From positions 2,662,759 to 2,726,758 of the forward strand of contig NC_052505.1 in the NCBI RefSeq assembly GCF_014356525.2: 64,000 bases of DNA. Reading direction: 5' to 3'. How positions within the stretch are numbered: the first letter of the stretch is position 1; every line of letters starts with the position of its first letter. The notes beneath the pieces were generated by a model that ran no database searches, was not told the DNA's origin, and was given only the letters and a program-made list of their open reading frames with translations. Origin of the DNA: Nilaparvata lugens. Lineage: Eukaryota > Arthropoda > Insecta > Hemiptera > Delphacidae. This document shows positions 10,855 to 21,480 of the stretch, in pieces. The position numbers and the translations under genes are program-made.

Positions 10855-11754
10855 CAATGGAATTTATTATTATTATTATTATCAGTCGTAGAGCTCCCGA
10901 AGTGGAAGACGCTGAGTAAAATCATGATCATCGATTTTTATTAGACTTGGCGGTTTTCTTGTTCGCCCACCAGCTTTTCATTCTCTGAGAAAATGCAGCT
11001 TTTCTTTCTTCACTCCATCTTGTGCCAACTCTTGGTGCTTTTATCTCTGGAATAATTTCCCATTTGTTCACTTTTGTTTTGAAATTATTTCTATTTTTAA
11101 TTTCATCATCAGTAATTCATGCCAAAACTAGATCTTTCTTAACATTCCTAATCCATTCTCCTCCATAGGCAAGCGAAGCTACATATTTTACTGTTTTTTT
11201 GTGATTCTATGGTCAGGGAGCCTCATGATATGACCATAGAATTTTAGACGTCTTTTTCTCATGTCTGTTACAATATTTGAATGTTGCTCAACTGTGCTAT
11301 TTTTCTGTAATCTATAACCATTCTCAGTTAATCTCGGACCTAGAATTTTTCTAATTATTTTCCTTTCTTCTTTCTTCAAAGTTTCTAGATCAGCTTTCCT
11401 GTTGAGATTTAGGGTCTCACTGGCATATAGCATTGATGGCTTTATTACTGTATTATAATGTCTAATTTTAGTGTGAAGAGACAAGCATTTTTTATTGTAA
11501 ATGGATTGCACCAGCCCTAGGCCTTTACGAGCTTTCTTTATTCTATCCTGCTGTGATAATCTCTCCGAAATAACCTCTCCTAAATATTTAAAACCTGGAA
11601 CCCTGTTGATTGTTCCATATTATTTAGTTTGTAGTCTGGTAACTTCTAGGTTTATGGTTGTGAACACTGTTTTTTCGAAGGATATTTGTATGCCAACTTT
11701 TTCTGCACATTCTTTCAAAGTTTCTATTTGTTTTATTGCAATGGAATTTATTAT
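10855..11754 (-). pseudogene. 5'-truncated LINE with (ATA)n tail and 16 bp TSD
   Basis: The insertion occupies 10871-11738, minus orientation. CAATGGAATTTATTAT flanks it at 10855-10870 and 11739-11754. The tail is the ATT/ATA run at 10862-10882. The frame remnants encode LHTKIRHYNTVIKPSMLYAS, RRLKFYGHIMRLPDHRI and, near the 3' end, RWSEERKAAFSQRMKSWWAN. This is a reverse-transcriptase C-terminal region of RTE-like character with frameshifts. The upstream fragment ETLKECAEKVGIQISFEKT (about 11640-11740) belongs to the same protein. Confidence 0.82.
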
Positions 11755-12085
11755 AATAAATACAGAACTATTATGAAAATATCGATAAATTATGAATTTT
11801 TCATAATGAGTAGAGGAGTGAGGTAAAATGTTTAATGGAGAGAGAAACATAATCACTTAATACTTTTATACACTAATTGGCAATGTCAATAATTTCATGA
11901 ACACCAATCACATTTGCAATGTCGAGGCTCGACCAATTGTTTCATGAAGTGAAGTATGATGTTTTAATGTATAATGTCAAAATTGGAGTATTTTGAGTGA
12001 ATAAGAATTTATTCTAGAATGGGATAATCTCAAATAAGAAAAATATGAGGTGAGCAGTAGCAGAGACGAATTATCTAGGCTCCAG
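11755..12085. repeat. Older, diverged third copy of part of the 1391 bp unit
   Basis: It parallels 8153-8470: GAGAGAAACATAATCACTTA, GAACACCAATCACATT, GTATGATGTTTTAATGT and GAGCAGTAGCAGAGACGAAT occur in the same order with many substitutions and indels. The LINE above inserted into its left part. Confidence 0.75.
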
Positions 12086-12390
12086 ATCTGGTGATAAATG
12101 AATAGATTTATATTGTGATAACAAGCGACTATTGCTTTAAAAGAATCTCATTATCGGGATTACAGTAGGCCTAGGTGGAAATTTGTGACGGAAAATTCGA
12201 AATTCAGTCGAGGCTTGTTGAGTACGATCATAAACTTCAATGTTGATTGCAAAAAACTAAGATTCAGCACTGAAGAAAACTTCCAAATTTTGTGAGAAAC
12301 TCAATTTCCGCCAAAACGTCCTTCTCAGCCTGTCTGCGGAATTTCGTCGTGCGATGAGCCAGAGAGTTCTATTAGGAATGGAAAGAATTT
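12086..12390. other. Unassigned intron sequence
   Basis: Moderate GC, no long frame, no recognised repeat. Confidence 0.4.
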
Positions 12391-12640
12391 AGAAGAAGAA
12401 GAAGAAGGAGAAGAAGAAGAAGAAGAAGAAGGAGGAGAAGAAGAAGAAGAAGAAGAAGAAGAAGAAAAGAAGAAGAAGAAGAAGAAGAAGAAGGCGAAGA
12501 AGACGAAGAAGAAGACAGGGAAAGGAGAAGAAGAAGAAGAAGACGAAGAATAAGAAGGAGGAGGAGGAGACGGAGAAGTAGGAGACGAAGAAGAAGAAGA
12601 GGAACACGAAGAAGAAGGAGGAGAGGGTGGTGAAGAAGAG
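12391..12640. repeat. (GAA)n/(GGA)n purine tract, about 250 bp
   Basis: Almost pure purine on the plus strand (AGAAGAAGAAGAAGGAGAAG and variants such as GGAGGAGGAGAC) with scattered interruptions. The Ser/Phe-rich minus-strand frames over it are artefacts of composition. Confidence 0.95.
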
Positions 12641-12761
12641 AGAAAGGAGTATTCTTTCAGAAATTTGTCGCAGGAATCCAATATAACGAGGAGAGCTGAG
12701 TATGATTAAGTCGCTGGAACTTGAAGAATGCGCACAAAATAACTGCTAATGGTTGTAGGTA

Positions 12762-13052
12762 TCAGCTTTCCATCAGAAAATCCAGCTCATCGTATTTCAA
12801 CCCTAACAACGTCGAGGTGCATTGATACAAGTGCAATTGTTCGGAAACTCCGCGCCTCATCGGATTGTGTTTCTTATTGAGAGGAAGCTCCGATTGTTGT
12901 AATTGGAGAATCGATCTGCGCTCGTCACTAATCATGTTGCAAAAATAGGAATCATCTACCAGTTCAGGAAACAGGAAATATGAGATGTCTTGTGCTTTTT
13001 GTCGATAGAAAAAATTGTAGAATGTTGTAAATGTTGCAGAATGTAATTTCAT
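12762..13052 (-). CDS. Unrecognised 96-codon open frame (doubtful gene)
   Basis: The minus-strand frame runs from ATG (MKLHSATFTTFYNFFYRQKA) to a stop after YDELDFLMES. Composition is mixed and less repetitive than the other frames here, with RRSILQLQQSEL in the middle. No domain, signal peptide or membrane segment is recognised and no splice context is obvious. It could be a decayed exon of a transposon or chance. It lies inside an intron of the plus-strand receptor gene. Confidence 0.15.
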   Translation of the reverse strand: MKLHSATFTTFYNFFYRQKAQDISYFLFPELVDDSYFCNMISDERRSILQLQQSELPLNKKHNPMRRGVSEQLHLYQCTSTLLGLKYDELDFLMES

Positions 13053-13096
13053 TCTATAGACTACGCACTGACTCTGAGACGAATGAAAGGAACTTT

Positions 13097-13225
13097 AAAG
13101 CCAGTTACACACACATCTATTTCTGGACGTTCGATTTTCTCCGTCCTTATGAATTCTATCAGAATAAATGAAGCTTGACAAACATCATCAGTTTAATCTC
13201 ATAGAATTTATAAGGCCGGCAAAAT
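13097..13225. mobile_element. Family M MITE fragment
   Basis: TTCTCCGTCCTTATGAATTC, GACAAACATCATC and ATAGAATTTATAAGGCCG resemble the arms of the family M copies at 39788-40151, but are diverged. Confidence 0.45.
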
Positions 13226-13244
13226 ACCTTACAAACAAAAAAAT

Positions 13245-13889
13245 CTGGTGTGGTGCACTCACACAACTTTCCTGAAAATTGATCACCTGACGCTAGTGTT
13301 CCCGCGCATCTCAAGTCTACTATTCAAAGATTTGAGCCAGCTGGTGACAGGGCAATAACGCTGGAGACACACATGAGGTCTGCTATCTCTTCATAGTGAA
13401 TGATTTAATAGAATCAACAATAATTTGCAATTGAATAATCACATTTTCTCCAATTTGAATCTCATTTTCAATTTTAGGTGAAAATGTTACTGGACATTAA
13501 TTGTAGAGATTATCATGCTCAATCTACTTCACTTGATTTTTTGTTCCAATTGTATCTGAAGCCTGATAATTGGGAATCTATCTGCATTGATGGGGCGGAG
13601 CTCCTGAAATTTTTACAGATATGGGACTTGTGGCAGTTGATAGAGCTTATCGATGACTATTTTAGGTATGAATTTGATCAAAATCGTTGGAGCCGTTTCC
13701 GAGAAAATTCACGAAAAACCCTGTTTTTGACAACATTTTCGCCATTTTAGCCGCCATCTTTAATTGCATTTGATCGAAATTGTTCGTGTCGTATCCTTAT
13801 AGTGAAAGGACCTTAAGTTCCAAATTTCAAGTTATTCCGTTAATTGGGAGATGAGATATCGTGTACACAGACGCACATAAACTCATACA

Positions 13890-13963
<74 letters not shown>

Positions 13964-14101
13964 ACATACAGACCAATACCCAAAAACCAGTTATTTGGAC
14001 TCAGGGGACCTTGAAACGTATAGAAATTTAGAAATTGGGGTACCTTAATTTTTTTCGGAAAGCAATACTTTCCTTACCTATGGTAATAGGGCAAGGAAAG
14101 T
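13245..14101 (+). mobile_element. Family B element, copy with (CA)n at 13891-13969
   Basis: It starts CTGGTGTGGTGCACTCACAC and ends TAGGGCAAGGAAAGT. It shares TGGTGACAGGGCAATAACGC and GGGGCGGAGCTCCTGAAATT-like text with 1135-1939 and 26215-27142. The (CA)n run has a CCA interruption and is followed by ACAGACCAATACCCAAAAAC. Confidence 0.88.
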
Positions 14102-14109
14102 AAAACGGT

Positions 14110-14610
14110 GTTGTGTGCGGGGCTTTAATAGATGGACTCGATCAATTTGTAGTTTTCCATCGCAGATTTGAGTTCCTCGGATCTAGGAGCATAAGAAGGC
14201 TTGATGGATGATGCAATTATTTCTCTCAAAAAATGAGGGAAATGATGTACTGTCCAATTTGCGTTTTCCATATACATTCAAGGTTTCATATCTTTTGAAC
14301 GGGGATGAATTTTGCCAATCCGTTTGCAAATTCGAATTTCTCCCATCAAGGAGCATGAGAAGGCATTATTGATAATGGTATTATCCTCCCAGAAATGATG
14401 AGGAATATTATGTACTGACCAATCAGGGTTTCTCTTGAGGGAAAAAATGTACTGAACAATTCCCATTTTTCAATATTTCTAAGCGGTCATATCAACTGAA
14501 CTGAAGAGAATTTCGATGAAACGTTTGCAGATTTGAGTTCCTTGCATCAAGGAGCATAAGAAGTTGTAGTTGATGATGTTATTATATCTCCCCAAAAAAA
14601 TGAGGGAAAT
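14110..14610. repeat. Satellite-like family I, segment 1
   Basis: Degenerate units share TTGCCAATCCGTTTGCAAAT, CATCAAGGAGCATGAGAAGG and ATGTACTGACCAAT. The segment ends at a 14 bp target-site duplication (14597-14610) where element D inserted. Confidence 0.8.
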
Positions 14611-14969
14611 CTTTTTGTGCAGTTGAGAAGTTGATATTGTGGTAATTATTCATATTGAATGAAAAAGACTAAGAAATTGTCAAAAAACCACTGATTTATT
14701 GATAATTAGAAAGACCGGTTTCGGTTATTACACCATTGTCAATCTCTGATAAACTAAAACTAAATACAAGAGCAGCAGAATTTATACTAGTGGGCGAGTA
14801 CTGCTATTGGTCGAGGGCATGAACGCCTGCCATTGGCCTAGCTAGACAGTCTCCTTCCCCTCAACGGTGTGACAAAATGGCGGCTTAAGCAACAGAATCG
14901 TCATGATAATAAAATTTACTTTCAGTACAAAATAAGAACCAAGAAAACAAGTTTGAAAGATAATAAAAC

Positions 14970-15189
14970 AAATATGTAAATGGAAAAACTATTGACCAAT
15001 GTATGCTTACAATTTTATGATAAAACTAAATTCGTAGTGTTGTACTGGTTGAAATGAATCTGGTCATTTAAACTATCTATAGTACTATGTATAATGACCA
15101 GATTCATTTCAACCAGTACAACACTACGAATTTAGTTTTATCATAAAATTGTAAGCATACATTAGTCAATAGTTTTTCCATTATATTTG
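14970..15189. repeat. Near-perfect hairpin inside element D
   Basis: Arms of about 99 bp (14970-15068 and 15092-15189) are separated by a 23 bp loop (TAAACTATCTATAGTACTAT...). The left arm includes TTCGTAGTGTTGTACTGGTT, the right arm its complement AACCAGTACAACACTACGAA. It directly abuts the inner edge of the left terminal inverted repeat. Confidence 0.92.
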
Positions 15190-16620
15190 TTGTGCCGGGC
15201 ACTCTCTTTAATTCAGGCCTTTTCCCAAGTTATAATAGTAAATTTAATACGCAATAGACTAGAGCCATTATTGTAAGTGAGTTAGCGAAATAAATTATTT
15301 TCTCTCTCTATTATGAACGGCCATGACTTCGAGTTTCCCATGATAGATATTTAAAAATTGTGGCTCCGAGTCGTCGAGGAATGTAGATTATGGAATTATC
15401 TCTAAAACTTAGCCTTCTTGTCGCGACATAAAATGCGATAAGTTGGAAAACAGCAAGCATTGAAATTATAACAAACTACCGATTTTGCAGTTACTATTTG
15501 GTCCAAAGGCTGTAGAAGCCACGCGACGATTGGTCAAATTGATTCCATTCGCCCAATAGGAGACCTGTTTCTAAATACAGTAGTGGGGATTCCCCAGTCG
15601 AGAGACCAGATTACGTTCCGGAGGACACTTTGCTAGGAGCACTACGAGAGTAAAGATGTAGTCATTATGTTTCGCCCTTTTTGGGCAGGTTTATAGGTTT
15701 ATTTCAGTAGTTAATGTAGGAGCTAGTTTTATTTTTATTAAAGTTTAAATTTTCTAGTAGTGCCGTGTCCTGAAAGGTTTAATTGTGTTTCTTCATCATG
15801 TACGAATAATTGTTTCTTCAAATAACCGCTAAGGTACGTAAAATAAGGTTAAAATATAATTTAGGCAATTAATTAATTGAAACTTCAATCAAAAGATTTT
15901 ATCAACAAAGCCTGTTATTTTTCAAGTTAATAATATTGATTGAGAATAATCCTTTTGATTTTATTAGTGATGGAAGATACTTATAATTTTTTTTCTACAG
16001 AAGTATAGAAAGTTTTCAGTTACGTTACATTTGAGTTATTGTTCCTGGAGATATATTATCGTAGAGTATTGCTGAAAGTCAGGAAGATAGCCTTTAAATT
16101 TAAATGAAACTTTTAAGAATTGTTCATATTGAGTTTATGACATTTTTTAATTTATATTTTTCAGACTCTGTTTTCTTATGTCATTAAGGCTTTTGAATGA
16201 TTTAGTAAATTTTTATGATAGAAATCTTAATAGATGAAGAAGAAAGTTTTCTTCTCCAGGAAATTAATATTAATGAATGTTCAAATTTTAATACAATTTA
16301 AATTATTTTCTATGTGTCTACTAATTTTATTTAATTAAAGGTGAATCTTATAAGGCAAACATTATCTTTCCTTAAAGTGAAATTTTCAATATTTTTTTCT
16401 TTTATTGTGTTATAAAGTGTCTTGTTTTATTAGGTGATAAATTCATAATTTCAGTTGATACTAGTTTTTGGACTTGAATTTGTAGGTAAATCAAATCATA
16501 AACTCTGGAATGTTCATTTTTAATTAAGGTTCTGAGCGGTTTTGGGCGAATGCCCGTTATTTACACTTGGATTGCGTCCTATAGTTCATAAATAATAAAT
16601 AAAATAAATGTTGGCTGGCG
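15190..16620 (+). other. Possible LTR-like or promoter-bearing interior of element D
   Basis: It starts TGTTGTGCCGGGCACTCTCT. A GC-richer stretch follows at 15530-15670 (CCACGCGACGATTGGTCAAA, GACCAGATTACGTTCCGGAG), typical in style of insect LTR R-regions, then AT-rich sequence. No matching second LTR, primer-binding site or gag/pol was found, so it could equally be captured host DNA. Confidence 0.3.
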
Positions 16621-16918
16621 CACAAGTTTCCAACAATACTAGCCGAGCTACTATATGAAAAATTATATTTGATTTCGCAAACCAAACGAAAAATATCATA
16701 TAAGTTAGCATCATTTCAATTTGAATTATTTGTGAAGAAAGATCCATTAATTCTGATAAAAAGAATCAGTAGTTTAAAGATAAAAATCTATATAAAATGA
16801 GGATTCAAAGAATGAGAGAATTTAATTAATTGTAATCAATAGATAACTCCTGTTTTAGCTTTTGATGAATTGTAGGAAGAGTTAGAAATAATTAATGCTG
16901 TAATACATTTATTTACAG

Positions 16919-17065
16919 CGGTTCATGTGTGTCCCCAAACCAACTTCTTGCACTACCACCCCTTTGGTTCCGCAACTTTATGTAAAACCGCTTCAAGACA
17001 CCCGTTCAGACGACAGGTCTAGGGACGTAAGAGGACGTCGCCGTCAAGCCAAATTCAACCGGTAA
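16919..17065 (+). CDS. Possible captured terminal exon inside element D (doubtful)
   Basis: After ATTTATTTACAG (acceptor-like) the frame is open for 48 codons: RFMCVPKPTSCTTTPLVPQ, then LYVKPLQDTRSDDRSRDVRG and RRRQAKFNR, ending TAA at 17063-17065. The segment is distinctly GC-richer than its surroundings and ends in a basic tail. I do not recognise it. It could be a host 3' exon picked up by element D, or chance. Confidence 0.25.
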   Translation, partial: RFMCVPKPTSCTTTPLVPQLYVKPLQDTRSDDRSRDVRGRRRQAKFNR

Positions 17066-17970
17066 AAGCTCACCGCCAAAAACAAGGTACTGTAACCCCG
17101 ACGATAAAGCAACGTACAAACCAACGAAAGTGCAGTGTAGTGAAACAAAGGTTCATTCGAGAATGTCAATAAAAAGTGGGGATTCAAAATTATTATGAAA
17201 TGGGTTATATGGGTTACTATCGACGAAATTTGGGTTCAACGGGTTTTTTTCTTTCTTGAGTAATTTCATGTTGAAATTGATTGGTTATTTTATGACTGAT
17301 CTTGTTTGGTTTTGTGACGTATTGCTATCTAAACGGGGATAGTAATGCGCCCCCAGATGAAGAATGTCAACAAAGTAACATGATATTGTTGTTTCTGTTG
17401 TTCGATTTTAGCTGCCAATGTTTATTGAAACTGTTTGTATTTTTCTATTATTTCAAATTGTAGTGTTTTTTCTATAGTATAAACCTATTAAATCAGGCAT
17501 GGCAAGATTAATTGAAGTTTTCTTGACTCTAGCCCGTTCACCTTCATGAATTAGGTATAGACTCAGGTATTTTCTAGATGTGTCGGCCTATTTCTAAATT
17601 CTAAATTTTATTCAAAATTGTCTTCTTTATCATCTTTAAAAAAGTGCAGGCACATTGTTTTATTATCTTTCACACTTGTTTTCTTGGTTCTTATTTTGTT
17701 CTAAAAGTGAATTTTATTATCATGGCGATTCTGTTGCTTAAGCCACCATTTTGTCACACCGTTGAGGGGGAGGAGACTGTCTAGCTAGGCCAATGGCAGG
17801 CGTTCATGCCCTCGACCAATAGCAGTACTCGCCTACTAGTATAAATTCTGCTGCTCTTGTATTTAGTTTTAGTTTATCAGAGATTGACAATGGTGTAATA
17901 ACCGAAACCGGTCTTTCTAATTATCAATAAATCAGTGTTTTTTTGACAAATTTCTTAGTCTTTTTCATTC

Positions 17971-18292
17971 AAAATGAGGGAAATAATGTACTGACCAATT
18001 TGCATCAACTCATCTTTATTTAAGGGATCATATCTCCTGAACGGGAGAAAATTCTGCTAATCCGTTTGCAGATTCAGATCAAGGAGCATATGAAGGCTTG
18101 ATTGTAATGATATTATTTCTCTTGAGAAAAATGATGTTTCGAACAATTTGAATTTTTCAATATATATATATAAGGGGTCATAACTCCTGAATAGGATAGA
18201 ATTTTGATAAACCGTTTGCAGATTTGAGTTCCTCGCTTCAAGAAGCATAAGAAGGTGTAGTAGATGATGTTTTTTCTCCCGGAAAAATGTAA
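17971..18292. repeat. Satellite-like family I, segment 2
   Basis: About two units, with GGGATCATATCTCCTGAACG at 18024 and GGGGTCATAACTCCTGAATA at 18174, and CCGTTTGCAGATT in each. It is the continuation of segment 1 after the element D insertion, since AAAATGAGGGAAAT is repeated at the join. Confidence 0.82.
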
Positions 18293-19127
18293 TAGTATAT
18301 TTCGCACCTAGGGCCGAAAATGAGATTTTTCCGGCTCGAAATCGGTTTTCAAGTCCGAGGCCGTAGGCCGAGGACTAGAAAAGATTGAGAGCCGGAAAAA
18401 CATATATTTTTGCCCATGGTGAGAACGTTATTTTTCGCCACACAGAAAAATAAACAATATAAATATGAGAATAATTGTTTATTAGGCACTTCCGAAAGCA
18501 AAACAGGAAGGTCATAGCTCTAGCAAAAACTGAGGTAATCTGAATATCAGGAAATTGTCCAAGTATTTTTATTTTTCATTCTGATTTGTCTAAATAATCT
18601 AAAAGATTATGTTCAATTATGTAAGAGGTTGAGTTTATACTTTTTATTCTTCCAAATGACAATAAGATGATATTATTATAAATGTTTTGATTCTTGAATA
18701 ATAAACACAAATAAAACAAAGTTTTTTGATCAGCTGTTTTAGCACACTTGAAATTTGGCCAATCTGAATGTCAACGTCAACAATGCTTGTTGTCGTTGAG
18801 TTTGGAAGCTTAGGTTAGAAGTTCTATCCTACTCTGAAAATTGGATTTGAATAGTTTATAGTATATATCTTATCTGTATTTTTATTCATCCAAATAGAAT
18901 GATAGTATCTTATTGCAGAATACTCATTCAATTCTAGAAGCATAAACTGATTCCGTTTCATAAACCATTTTGTGAACACGTTCACATCAAATCAGAATCA
19001 GCTGACTTCAAGGTTATTTTACAGCCCTAGGGCCGTAAAACTTTTACCAGCCTGGTCAGAAAAACATTCATTTTCGGCCTCCATATGACGCACGAAAACC
19101 AGCTCATTACATCCAAGTGGGGCGAAA
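18293..19127. mobile_element. Insertion P (about 830 bp) inside satellite I
   Basis: The segment interrupts a satellite unit. It begins TATTTCGCACCTAGGGCCGA and ends near GGGCGAAAAAATAATTTACT. Its ends carry partly complementary text (GGGCCGAAAATGAGATTTTT versus CATTCATTTTCGGCC), suggesting imperfect terminal inverted repeats. No coding frame is seen. Near the middle CTTAGGTTAGAAGTTCTATC is promoter-like in style only. Confidence 0.5.
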
Positions 19128-20005
19128 AAATAATTTACTGACCAATTTTTTTTTTCAATATATATAAAGGGCCATATCTCCTGAATGGTGAAGAATTCCG
19201 CTAATCTGTTTGCAGATTCGGATTCCTCATTTAAGGAGCATAAGAAGGCAGAGTTGATAATGTTATTAATTCTCTCGAGAAAAACAATGTACTGATCAAT
19301 TTGCATCTTTCAATATATTTAAGGGGTCATATCTCCTAAACGGGGAAATTTTTTGCTAATCCGTTTGCAGATTCCAATTTCTTGCATCAAGAAGCATACA
19401 AAGTGGTAGTTGATAATGTTATTATTGCTCCTCAAATAATGAGAAAGATAATGAACTGACCGATTTGCTTTCTCCATTAATATTCAAGGGATTATATTTT
19501 CAGAACGGGAGAGAATTTTGTCAATCCGTTTCCATATTCGGATTCTTCGCATCAAGAAACATAAGAAGGCGTAGTAGATGATGTTTCTATTTCTCCCAGA
19601 AAAATGTACTGAACAATTTGGATTTTCCTATATGTTTAAGGGGTCTCATCTCCTGAACGGGAAAGAATTTTGCTAATTCATTGCAGATTTGGATTCCTAA
19701 CATCAAGGTTCATAAGTAGGCATAGTTGATAATGATATTATATCTCTTGAGAAAAAATGAGAAAATGATGTGGGCTATCAACCAATTTGCGTTTTCCATT
19801 TATATTCAAGGGGTCATATCTCCTGAAAGGGAAAGAATTTCTATAATCTATTTTCAGATTCAGATTCCTCGCATCGAGGATCATAAAAAGGCATAGTTGA
19901 TAATGATACTATTTTCTCCAAAAAAATGTGAAAAATAATGAACTGAGCGATTTTTGTATTTCGACATATGTAAGGGGTCATATCTCCTGATCGGGAAAGA
20001 ATTTT
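19128..20005. repeat. Satellite-like family I, segment 3
   Basis: About five and a half units. GGGGTCATATCTCCTGAACG-type text recurs near 19168, 19320, 19487, 19639, 19809 and 19973, a spacing of about 150-170 bp. CGTTTGCAGATT and TCAAGGAGCATAAGAAGGC recur with the same spacing. The short open frames here are chance. Confidence 0.88.
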
Positions 20006-20696
20006 TCCTACAGTTACCTTGGAAAGTGACCATTCCTGCACTGATTACAGAACGCAAAGAATCACTTTTCCGTACTCCTAATACTTTGCGTATTATCTTG
20101 CAGCCATCCCAATCAGCTGTTGACATTGTTGGCGTGTATTTTGAATGCGAATTTGTTCCATCTATATTTTTTTCTGATTTTCAAATAAAAAAAAAATAAG
20201 AACTTATTTAATCATACATTTTGAATATTATTAATTATTCATTATTTCAAATAATATTTTTTCATTCATAAATTCACTGGTAGAAAAATTATTTAGAGAT
20301 TACTTAGATTTACTCAAAATTATTCAAATTTTCAAATTAATTGGATTATTTTAATTTTTAATTTGAATAAATTATCAATTATTGATTTTCAATTGGATTA
20401 CCAAGTTAAAAATAAATTAAAGTGACAATTAATATATATATTATAGTGACAATTATATATATATTATATTATTATAGAGACAAACATTTGATAGATTTCA
20501 GCCATCATTTTACCCATAATCAACCACTTTTCATATTGAATGGTAACTGTAGGAAAAATTTATGTGAAATACGTGCGGAAAGTTCCTCTGCTGCACTCAA
20601 GAAACCAATCCGCCCTCGCCTACGGCTCGTGCGTAAACATTTCTTTCGGTGCAGCAAACTGTCACTTCGCGCACTAGTTGCAAAAATAACTATTAC
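20006..20696 (+). mobile_element. Foldback element family J, copy 2
   Basis: It begins CCTACAGTTACCTTGGAAAG; the complementary GGTAACTGTAGGAAAAATTT occurs at about 20541-20560, giving one inverted pair. A second inverted module follows (GCGGAAAGTTCCTCTGCTGC ... GGTGCAGCAAACTGTCACTT). It interrupts a satellite I unit whose remainder resumes at 20697. Confidence 0.75.
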
Positions 20697-20757
20697 CAAT
20701 CCGTTTGCAGATTCGAATTCCTCACATTAAGGAGTATAAGAAGGCAGAGTTGATAAT
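20697..20757. repeat. Satellite-like family I, terminal piece
   Basis: CCAATCCGTTTGCAGATTCG, TAAGGAGTATAAGAAGGCAG and AGTTGATAAT continue the unit broken by element J. Confidence 0.8.
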
Positions 20758-21480
20758 TGGAATACGCATGTTGTTAATAGTAAAATTTGCTTTGTGTGAT
20801 TCAACACAACAGGGGAGTTGACGTGGCATAGTGTCGGTCTCCTTGTATGTTTTTGAAGGCAAATGTTTTCTCAAGGTATGTTTCTCGCATGTAAATGAAA
20901 ATATCGCCCTCTCACGCAATACCGTTAGTTCTTCTTCCTTGTCTCGTCCTCACTAACAGTAGATTCTCTTCTTCTCTCTAATCTTGACTTTATTGACAGT
21001 AGATGCGAGGCTTTTCCCAATCGAACTCACGTTGTCCCATTTACTGATTTAACACGAAGCTTCCCTGAACGATTTTCACACTTGCGAACTGGTGCCTCTA
21101 AATATTCACAGGAATTATGGGACTCCACCCAGCAGCCGATTAATCTCTCTTCTAGTAAGCTGTGCGCTCATCTCATAAATTATTGAACAGTCTCTTATGA
21201 CACGACGCGCCGCTAAAATCACTACCAGTGACACTCTCAATTATTCCGGGTGTTTGCTGAACGAGAACTGTTTCGAAATTCGATGAACATTCGGTCGACC
21301 CAATCCCAAATGCAATATCCCTAATTCTGAAATACATTCATGTGGTGTGAATTCATTACGATAAGATCCTGTGTGCGAGAATAGGAATTTATACTGTCCT
21401 TTGAGAAGTTTTATAATGGTTGGGAGTGGTACATGGAATATTGTGGGAGTAATAAATGAAATAAATAAAATAAGATGGAT
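20758..21480. other. Unassigned intron sequence, relatively low repeat content
   Basis: Mixed composition with some GC-richer text (GACACGACGCGCCGCTAAAA). No splice-flanked frame or recognised element was found on either strand. Confidence 0.4.

Larger units (their letters stand above)
14611..17970. mobile_element. Family D 3.36 kb element with long inverted termini, one-sided tail and 14 bp TSD
   Basis: It is flanked by AAAATGAGGGAAAT (14597-14610 and 17971-17984). A 46 nt segment at the left only (14611-14656) is followed by terminal inverted repeats of about 315 bp (14657-14970 and 17655-17970). These contain GACCGGTTTCGGTTATTACA and AGTATAAATTCTGCTGCTCT in opposite orientations. The one-sided tail outside inverted long repeats and the variable TSD resemble Penelope-like elements, but no reverse transcriptase or GIY-YIG frame is seen inside, so the class is uncertain. 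Confidence 0.8.

Noticed and set aside
12325..12681. Ser/Phe-rich minus-strand frames of 118 and 72 codons
   Set aside because: They arise from the purine tract; low-complexity artefact.
15190..17650. Full LTR retrotransposon inside element D
   Set aside because: No second LTR, primer-binding site or gag/pol frame could be found; only an LTR-like style.
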